37,050 nucleotides of DNA from CAZERT01 sp964630015 (lineage in GTDB: Bacteria > Patescibacteriota > Microgenomatia > UBA10105 > UBA927), in the NCBI GenBank assembly GCA_964630015.1, contig CAZVTJ010000003.1, positions 1-37,050 of the forward strand, in the 5' to 3' direction. Shown piece after piece: positions 31,368 through 37,050 of the stretch. How positions within the stretch are numbered: position 1 is the stretch's first letter; the number at the start of each line of letters is the position of its first letter. The notes under the pieces are model-generated. The model searched no databases. It saw only the letters and a list, made by a program, of their open reading frames with translations, and was not told where the DNA came from. The translations under genes were made by a program, and so were the position numbers.

Positions 31368-32638
31368 AACAAAAACAGAGCATACAAGATACCCAGGATG
31401 CCATCGATGCAATCAAGAAAAAATTGCTTGGGAAAAAGTTAAAATACAGCGAAGTTTTTTCCATCATGGATGATATTTCCCATGAGCGGTTAAGTCCAGT
31501 GCTGACGACGTATTTTGCGGCAGCAGGGTTTACGGAAGGGTTTTCGACGGAAGAATTGTATTTTATGACGAAAGCCATGGTGGAAACGGGACAACGGTTG
31601 TATTTTCCGGGAATTGTCGCGGATAAACATTCAACCGGAGGGGTCGCGGGCACACGGACGACAATGATTTTGGTTCCTATCGTTGCTGCTGCCGGGTTTA
31701 CCATTCCGAAAAATTCATCCCGTGCCATTACTGCGCCTGCCGGTACTGCAGATACAATGGAAGTCCTGGCTCCCGTTACATTTACTATTCGTCAGATAGA
31801 ACGGATCGTAAAAAAAATAGGCGGTTGTATCGTATGGGGAGGATCAATAGGACTGGCACCTGCAGATGATATTTTAATCCAGGTCGAAAAACCGCTTGCA
31901 TTCGAATCGTACGACAAATTCATTGTTTCCATCATGGCAAAAAAAATTGCATCGGGAGCAACGCATTTGGTACTGGATATTCCTGTTGGTCCGACGATGA
32001 AGATCCAGCATTTTGAGGATGCGGAAATTATCGCCAAAAAGTTTCGGTATTTAGGTGAAAAATTTAATGTTCGTGTTGTTACCGATGTCAACGAAACGCG
32101 TGAAAATGCCGGACATGGTGTTGGACCCGTATTGGAAGCAAAGGATGTGCTTCAGGTTTTGGAACAGCATCCTGACCGTCCGCTTGCACTTGAAGCAAAA
32201 GCACTCCGGTTAGCCGGGAAATTATTATCGATTTGCCTGGATGATTCAAAAAAACACCACGGCGCAATTCGCGGTGAGGATTTAGCACGCGATATGTTGC
32301 TTTCCGGAAAAGCACTGTCCAAAATGAGGGAAATTATCAAAGCGCAGGGTGGTGATCCTGATGTAGAAAGCAAAAAATTAAAACCCGGAAAATTTGTTTT
32401 TGAGTGGAAGACAAACCACCCTGGTAGGGTGACAAAAATAGATAATCAACAGGTAAGTATCATATCCAAGATTCTGGGGTGTCCGACGGATAAACGATCC
32501 GGGATGTATCTGAACCGGAAATTAGAGGAAAAAGTCGATGCGCATGATATACTATGTACATTGTACAGTTCGGATTCGTGGCGTTTGAAGGAGGCTGTCG
32601 AAACACTCAAGCACGAACCCGTGTATACATTGGAGTAA
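31364..32638 (+). CDS. AMP phosphorylase-type nucleoside phosphorylase
   Basis: The 424-residue protein belongs to the thymidine/pyrimidine phosphorylase family. The segments DKHSTGGVAGTRTTMILVP, SSRAITAPAGTADTMEVLAP and CIVWGGSIGLAPADD are the pattern of archaeal AMP phosphorylases, not of DeoA (which has SGRGLGHTGGTLDKLE). AMP phosphorylase releases ribose-1,5-bisphosphate from NMPs in the salvage route that ends in form II/III RuBisCO, a pathway reported in CPR. The archaeal enzyme has about 80 extra N-terminal residues, absent here. No RuBisCO or ribose-1,5-bisphosphate isomerase gene is in the window, so the pathway is inferred. Confidence 0.85.
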   Translation: MKQKQSIQDTQDAIDAIKKKLLGKKLKYSEVFSIMDDISHERLSPVLTTYFAAAGFTEGFSTEELYFMTKAMVETGQRLYFPGIVADKHSTGGVAGTRTTMILVPIVAAAGFTIPKNSSRAITAPAGTADTMEVLAPVTFTIRQIERIVKKIGGCIVWGGSIGLAPADDILIQVEKPLAFESYDKFIVSIMAKKIASGATHLVLDIPVGPTMKIQHFEDAEIIAKKFRYLGEKFNVRVVTDVNETRENAGHGVGPVLEAKDVLQVLEQHPDRPLALEAKALRLAGKLLSICLDDSKKHHGAIRGEDLARDMLLSGKALSKMREIIKAQGGDPDVESKKLKPGKFVFEWKTNHPGRVTKIDNQQVSIISKILGCPTDKRSGMYLNRKLEEKVDAHDILCTLYSSDSWRLKEAVETLKHEPVYTLE

Positions 32639-32642
32639 ATTT

Positions 32643-32834
32643 ATGTTTAAAAATATGATTGCGCCCGTACAGGCATGGCTTTTATCCCAGGGAAAGTGTG
32701 TCGGGTGCGGAAAACTATTGCCGAAAAAGAGCGGGAGTGATTTAGTGCAGATTACCTGTACATGCGGACGGATTTATATGTATGATTCCAAGGTAAAACG
32801 ATTCCGGAGGGCAACGTTCGATGAAATCAAATAA
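32643..32834 (+). CDS. Small zinc-ribbon-like protein
   Basis: The 63-residue protein has four Cys in two pairs (Cys19/Cys22 and Cys39/Cys41; KCVGCGK and ITCTCGR), a zinc-ribbon-like arrangement, and basic residues near the end (KVKRFRR). GGAG precedes the ATG at a good distance. It begins 4 bases after the phosphorylase gene and overlaps mltG by 14 bases, so it belongs to the operon. I do not recognise a named family; nucleic-acid or protein binding is possible. Confidence 0.7.
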   Translation: MFKNMIAPVQAWLLSQGKCVGCGKLLPKKSGSDLVQITCTCGRIYMYDSKVKRFRRATFDEIK

Positions 32835-33798
32835 ACCCTTAAGAGTGCGGCTTCTTGTGTTTATTATTACAGTTTTTGTTGTCGGTGGCGGTGCATTTTT
32901 TTGGTGGCAAGATGCAATTTCTTCAGTAGATGATAAAGATACGACTCCTGTTGATTTTTCTATCGACAGTGGTGAGGGTATACGATCCATCACAAATAGA
33001 TTGTTTTCCGATGGATTAATACGATCGCCAACGGGATTTTTCATTTTGGTGAAGGTCATGGGGAAGGAAAAGAACCTTCAGGCAGGGGATTTTCGGTTGA
33101 CAAAAGCAATGACGGGAACACAGATTATCGAACGGTTAATGCATGGAACCCAGGATGTATGGATTACCGTTCCGGAGGGATGGCGAGTAGAAGAAATTGC
33201 GACAGAAGTGGCAAAATCATTAAACATTCCGGAGAGTGAATTTTTATCAGTTGCCCGTGAGGGGTATATGTTTCCCGATACATATCGCATTCCTTCCGAT
33301 GCAACGGCAGGTGCCATCCTTGAAACATTTGATAATAATTTTAAAGTGAAGGTTCTTCAGGTGATCCCGGATTTTTCGAATGGAAAATCCGATTTGGCAA
33401 ATGCAATTATTCTTGCGTCTTTAGTTGAAAGGGAAGGGAAAAATGATACCGATAGGCCGATTATCGCCGGAATTCTGAAAAACCGGCTTGAAATAGGTAT
33501 GCCGCTTCAGGTCGACGCAACGCTGCAATATGCACTTGGATATCAGTCAAAGGAAAAGACGTGGTGGAAAAAGGAATTGAATGACGAAGACAAAAAAATT
33601 GATTCGGCATTCAACACATATCTTCATCCCGGATTACCGCCAAGCCCAATATCGAACCCAGGATTGTCTGCAATTCGGGCAGCCGTATATCCGAAAAAAA
33701 CAGAGTATTTATATTACCTTCATGATGCAAATGGCGTTGCTCATTATGGAAAAACCCTTGAAGAGCATACTCGCAATATCCAAAAATATATTCAGTAA
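32821..33798 (+). CDS. mltG: Endolytic murein transglycosylase MltG (YceG-like)
   Basis: The 325-residue protein has an N-terminal membrane helix (about 9-28), a LysM-like region, and the YceG catalytic domain with ASLVEREGK (catalytic Glu at about 203) and PLQVDATLQYALG. The end (YYLHDANGVAHYGKTLEEH) matches the family. MltG cuts nascent glycan strands and so sets their length. A GGAGGG ribosome site lies upstream of the ATG, within the zinc-ribbon gene. A DUF2207 gene follows after 3 bases. Confidence 0.95.
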   Translation: MKSNKPLRVRLLVFIITVFVVGGGAFFWWQDAISSVDDKDTTPVDFSIDSGEGIRSITNRLFSDGLIRSPTGFFILVKVMGKEKNLQAGDFRLTKAMTGTQIIERLMHGTQDVWITVPEGWRVEEIATEVAKSLNIPESEFLSVAREGYMFPDTYRIPSDATAGAILETFDNNFKVKVLQVIPDFSNGKSDLANAIILASLVEREGKNDTDRPIIAGILKNRLEIGMPLQVDATLQYALGYQSKEKTWWKKELNDEDKKIDSAFNTYLHPGLPPSPISNPGLSAIRAAVYPKKTEYLYYLHDANGVAHYGKTLEEHTRNIQKYIQ

Positions 33799-33801
33799 AT
33801 C

Positions 33802-35484
33802 ATGAAATTCTTCATCCGGAACAGTATTGTAATTTTCGGTTTTATTGTCCTGTACTTGTTTCCCCAAAAAATTCATGCGGAAACGATCGATTCGTATGAT
33901 GTCGGTATTTCAATTCAGAAGGATGCGACAATCCGGGTGCAGGAAAAAATTATGTATGATTTCGGTAATGTGGAACGTCATGGCATTTATAGGACAATTC
34001 CTTTGACGAAATCAAACGACAGCTCAAAATCCTTCAGAATGGTACTGGATTCAATTTCGGTGTTGCGGGACGGAATTCCCGAAACATTTTCCATTGAGGG
34101 GAGCAAAACGGAAGGAAAAATAAAAATCGGGAGAGCTGCGTCGACGATAAATGGTAAACATGAATATGACATACGCTATATCGTGAAGGGTTCGTTGACG
34201 TATTTTTCCGACCATGATGAACTGTATTGGAACGCCATCGGTACGGATTGGAGTATTCCAATCCTTGCATCTTCCGTTGTTGTAGATCTTCCCGAAGGTA
34301 TTTCAGAGCCGACACGTACACAGTGTTTTGTCGGTTCTTACGGTTCTGATACAAATGCCTGTTCAATCAATACACAGGATGGAAAGATTGTGTTTGTACC
34401 AAATTCAATACTGTCTCCGGGAAATGGCATTACGGTAGTTGTTGGGTTCCCCAAAAGGAGTGTTGATGTCGTTGATCCGATTCCGATGCAAACAAAACTG
34501 GAAGAAATCGGGCAAACACTTTTATGGATCGGAATTGCCCTTCTTTCTTTCGGATGGTATTTTGCTTTGCCTTTCTGGGTAGTCTATCGATGGTTTACTA
34601 GGGGTCGTGATCCGAAGCCGCCTATGGGGGTGGCGAGTGCATGGTTTGATGTTCCCAAAACTAAAACAATGCGGCCGCTTACACCCGGGGAAACCGGAAC
34701 GCTTGTGGATGAAAAAGCGGATATCAGGGACATAACGGCAACGATCATTGATCTTGCACGACGGGGGTATCTTAGTATTCAGGAAGAAAAAAAGGGATCT
34801 TTTACCCTAAAAAAACGTACGCCAAAACAACCCGATTCGTTGGAACCATTTGAGACAAAACTGCTTACCGGATTATTCACGGAAAAAGATATTGTTGCGC
34901 TTGAACAATCAGGTTCGTTTGTTACCCTCATGACAACGGCAAAGGATCAATTATATAAAGCAGTGGTCAATGAAGGGTATTTTTCCGAAAGTCCGGAGAA
35001 AGTCAGGACCCGGTATATAGTTCTTGGTTCACTGGGAATAATGACCGGTAATTTACCGCTTCTTATTACCGCATTTACATTCGGGATGGCAATGCCAAGA
35101 AAAACCATGTTGGGATCACAAACCCAGGCCGTTGCGTTATCCCTCCGGAATTTTATTGTTACACAATCGAGCCAATATAAATTTCAGGCTGAAAAACAAA
35201 TATTCTTCGAAAAATTCTTACCGTACGCAATTGTATTCGGAGTAGAAAAGATTTGGGCGGATCGCTTTAAGACCTTGGGCATCAAATCCCCCGATTGGTA
35301 TGAGGGGTATGATTCATCACGTACTTTTTCTTCAGTCTATCTTGCTTCCCACCTGGGGTCATCATTGACCAATCATTTATCTTCAGTAGCCACTCCAACT
35401 CGTTCTTCTTCCGGTTTTTCCTCCGGATTTTCCGGGGGGTTTTCCGGTGGTGGTGGTGGGGGTGGGGGGGGAGGTAGTTGGTAA
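33802..35484 (+). CDS. DUF2207 membrane protein
   Basis: The 560-residue protein has a signal peptide (about 1-24, ending IHA), an external beta-rich DUF2207 domain (ETIDSYDVGISIQKDATIRV, YDFGNVERHGIYRTIP), a hydrophobic region at about 233-260, a cytoplasmic part (RDITATIIDLARRGYLSI), a second hydrophobic region, and a Gly/Ser tail ending in GGGGGGGGGGSW, typical of this family. The function is unknown. The tail is encoded by a very G-rich tract at 35441-35475. No ribosome site is visible at the 3-base junction with mltG. Confidence 0.9.
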   Translation: MKFFIRNSIVIFGFIVLYLFPQKIHAETIDSYDVGISIQKDATIRVQEKIMYDFGNVERHGIYRTIPLTKSNDSSKSFRMVLDSISVLRDGIPETFSIEGSKTEGKIKIGRAASTINGKHEYDIRYIVKGSLTYFSDHDELYWNAIGTDWSIPILASSVVVDLPEGISEPTRTQCFVGSYGSDTNACSINTQDGKIVFVPNSILSPGNGITVVVGFPKRSVDVVDPIPMQTKLEEIGQTLLWIGIALLSFGWYFALPFWVVYRWFTRGRDPKPPMGVASAWFDVPKTKTMRPLTPGETGTLVDEKADIRDITATIIDLARRGYLSIQEEKKGSFTLKKRTPKQPDSLEPFETKLLTGLFTEKDIVALEQSGSFVTLMTTAKDQLYKAVVNEGYFSESPEKVRTRYIVLGSLGIMTGNLPLLITAFTFGMAMPRKTMLGSQTQAVALSLRNFIVTQSSQYKFQAEKQIFFEKFLPYAIVFGVEKIWADRFKTLGIKSPDWYEGYDSSRTFSSVYLASHLGSSLTNHLSSVATPTRSSSGFSSGFSGGFSGGGGGGGGGGSW

Positions 35485-35505
35485 TATATAAAAAGGAGGG
35501 TTTGT

Positions 35506-35742
35506 ATGGCACGTTTAGTTAAAAAAACCGCAACAGGGCCAAAGGAAGTAAAACCAAATCCAAACGGAACATCACACTGGATTTGTATGTGCGGATTATC
35601 AAAAAATCAACCGTTTTGTGATAGTTCCCATAAAAAAACTGCAGACGAGGGAGATAAAACATATATATATGAAGACGACGGATCACGTAAGGAAGTTGAA
35701 TGCGAGTGTGATGAAGGTCATTGTTGTTGTTCCGGTGACTAA
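35506..35742 (+). CDS. CDGSH iron-sulfur protein with Cys-rich tail
   Basis: The 78-residue protein has the CDGSH-type cluster motif C-x-C-x8-C-x3-H (Cys27, Cys29, Cys38, His42; CMCGLSKNQPFCDSSH), expected to hold a 2Fe-2S cluster by three Cys and one His. It is followed by an acidic tail with five more Cys (66, 68, 73, 74, 75; ECECDEGHCCCSGD), which is unusual. An excellent AAGGAGGG ribosome site precedes the ATG. The role is probably redox or iron-sulfur transfer; the partner is unknown. Confidence 0.88.
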   Translation: MARLVKKTATGPKEVKPNPNGTSHWICMCGLSKNQPFCDSSHKKTADEGDKTYIYEDDGSRKEVECECDEGHCCCSGD

Positions 35743-35784
35743 GCAACTGGCGACAGTCTTGCTTCCAAGTAAATAAATTATTGA

Positions 35785-35812
35785 TTGACAAAAGAGAATA
35801 AATGAGTATAAT
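35785..35812 (+). promoter_or_regulatory. rpoB promoter (TTGACA-16-TATAAT)
   Basis: Perfect TTGACA (35785-35790) and TATAAT (35807-35812) boxes are 16 bases apart. This is the best-matching promoter in the window. Transcription should begin near 35819, leaving a leader of about 96 bases before rpoB. Confidence 0.88.
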
Positions 35813-35833
35813 TTAGGAATAGTTAAGCCAACT

Positions 35834-35868
35834 AAAGAGGCGGACGTTCATTGTCTGCTTCTTTTTTT
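35834..35868 (+). terminator. Intrinsic terminator / attenuator in the rpoB leader
   Basis: GAGGCGGAC (35837-35845) pairs with GTCTGCTTC (35853-35861) around a 7-base loop, with three more A-T pairs possible outside. Seven T residues follow directly (35862-35868). It lies between the strong rpoB promoter and the gene, and no second promoter is visible after it, so rpoB transcription must read through it. Confidence 0.8.
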
Positions 35869-35914
35869 CGTTGTTAAAAAGGTCTTTTTTTAAATTTTTT
35901 AAGGATTCATTACA

Positions 35915-37050
35915 ATGGCAAAACAACAATCTTCTTCTAACCGTTTATATTGGGGATCCCAATATCCGCATATACCTCAACTTGATCTTACATTAGTCCA
36001 ACGAGAATCGTATCAATGGTTTCTTCAACAGGGAATTCGTGATTTATTGGATGAAATTTCTCCGGTCACTGATTTTACGGGCAAAAACTGGGAATTGGCA
36101 TTCGGAGATTATTTTTTTGGCTCTCCCCGGTTGTCTCCCCAGACTGCATTGGAAAAGGGATTGACATACGACATGCAGCTCAAGGCAATCGCAACATTAA
36201 CAAACAAACAGACAGGACAGCATGTAACCCAGGAAGTCTTTTTGGGTGATGTTCCGGCAATGACAAAAAACGGAACGTTTATTGTTAACGGAATCGAACG
36301 GTGTGTGGTTAACCAATTGGTCCGTTCACCCGGGATTTATTTTACCGGTGAAGTTGATCCGACAACCGGGCGTACATTATACAGTGCGGAAATTCGCCCG
36401 ATGCACGGAAGCTGGCTTGAATTTTTCATCACACGAAATGATGTTCTTATGGTCCGCATCGACAGAAGGCGAAAGTTCGTTGCCTCAACATTCCTTCGCG
36501 CAATAGGGCTATCTTCCAATGAAGATATTAAACAGACATTCGGTGAAGTTGACGTAAATCCCGACCATCGTTACATTGATGCGACGTTGGCAAAAGATCC
36601 GACATCATCCCAAAATGAGGCTGTTTTGGAACTGTATAGAAAATTACGGCCCGGTGAACCGATTGTTTTGGATAATGCAAAGGAATTATTGAACACGATG
36701 TTTTTTGATTACCGCAGATATAGCCTTGAACGGGTTGGCCGGTACAAGATGAATAAAAAATTGGGCATTGGCGTGGAAAATAGCCGGAATAACTGGATGC
36801 TTACCAAAGAAGACGTGTTCGGTGCAATTTCATACCTCATTAATGTTGCCAACGGTAAGGGCGATGTTGATGATATTGATCATTTGGCAAACCGACGGGT
36901 ACGGCGGGTGGGTGAACTTGTAGCTACCAATGCATTCCGTGTGGGAGTGCTTCGTTTGGAGCGTTCTATTAGGGAAAAAATGAGTATTGCCGGTCCGCAG
37001 GCTACGGATCTGTTACCGACGCAACTGGTAAATGCACGTCCGATTATTGC
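35915..37050 (+). CDS. rpoB: RNA polymerase beta subunit, 5' part
   Basis: The first 378 codons are present and run off the right edge. The start MAKQQSSSNRLYWG is followed by LTLVQRESYQWFL, which matches the usual entry into the beta-subunit protrusion, and later by GDVPAMTKNGTFIVNGIERCVVNQLVRSPGIYF, a hallmark of RpoB. LRPGEP and FFDYRRYSLERVGRYKMN follow. The beta subunit forms much of the catalytic cleft of RNA polymerase. An AAGGA site precedes the ATG by about 10 bases. The gene is not next to rplJL; a CDGSH gene lies upstream. Confidence 0.97.
   Translation, partial: MAKQQSSSNRLYWGSQYPHIPQLDLTLVQRESYQWFLQQGIRDLLDEISPVTDFTGKNWELAFGDYFFGSPRLSPQTALEKGLTYDMQLKAIATLTNKQTGQHVTQEVFLGDVPAMTKNGTFIVNGIERCVVNQLVRSPGIYFTGEVDPTTGRTLYSAEIRPMHGSWLEFFITRNDVLMVRIDRRRKFVASTFLRAIGLSSNEDIKQTFGEVDVNPDHRYIDATLAKDPTSSQNEAVLELYRKLRPGEPIVLDNAKELLNTMFFDYRRYSLERVGRYKMNKKLGIGVENSRNNWMLTKEDVFGAISYLINVANGKGDVDDIDHLANRRVRRVGELVATNAFRVGVLRLERSIREKMSIAGPQATDLLPTQLVNARPII

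Overview
The window looks like a chromosomal segment of an ultra-small, reduced-genome bacterium. It is most consistent with Candidatus Patescibacteria (CPR), perhaps a Microgenomates-type lineage; that placement is inferred from gene content, not from a phylogeny. Supporting traits are the trimmed housekeeping proteins (IF-2 without its N-terminal domains, HrcA of 244 aa, AlaRS without its C-terminal domain, a Lon-like ATPase without a protease domain), a PilN/PilO pair, a membrane protein ending in a baseplate-J-like domain, a sortase, and an AMP-phosphorylase-type nucleoside phosphorylase. I see no rRNA, tRNA, CRISPR array, insertion sequence or prophage, and no gene-free stretch longer than about 175 bases.

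Layout. (1) 1-1970, minus strand: rpsT, then pilN, pilO, a small membrane protein and a fibronectin-like membrane protein running off the left edge. (2) 2028-3692, plus: murJ. (3) 3702-6439, minus: a two-gene surface unit, a membrane-anchored GH39-like glycosidase and an L,D-transpeptidase. (4) 6510-10750, plus: the CIRCE-controlled heat-shock operon hrcA-grpE-dnaK-dnaJ. (5) 10743-20834, plus: an information-processing block, nusA-infB-(degenerate DHH protein)-rpsO-pnp-(Lon-like ATPase)-(HAD hydrolase)-RNase J. It keeps the classical nusA/infB...rpsO/pnp order but lacks rbfA, truB and ribF. (6) 20842-22674, minus: typA, divergent from ftsK. (7) 22808-26357, plus: ftsK, a RodZ-like protein and two small envelope proteins. 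(8) 26430-35742, plus: alaS, the actin-like/baseplate-J-like protein, sortase, AMP-phosphorylase-type enzyme, a zinc-ribbon protein, mltG, a DUF2207 protein and a CDGSH protein. (9) 35785 to the right edge: promoter, structured leader and 5' part of rpoB.

The most interesting signal is in the control regions. Two start architectures recur. In the first, a -10 box lies only 6-12 bases before the start codon, so the mRNA should have almost no 5' leader and no Shine-Dalgarno: the GH39-like gene, Lon-like gene, alaS, ftsK, rpsT, pilN and possibly murJ. In the second, a good promoter is followed by a short leader carrying a terminator-like hairpin and T-run, and only then the gene: nusA, rpsO, rpoB and more weakly typA, all parts of the transcription/translation machinery. 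The pnp leader also has a long imperfect hairpin, and typA and ftsK share interlocked divergent promoters. Genes inside operons (grpE, dnaK, infB, the YtxH-like gene, mltG) or at 35506 have ordinary Shine-Dalgarno sites. Together this suggests a compact scheme in which first genes are either leaderless or attenuated.
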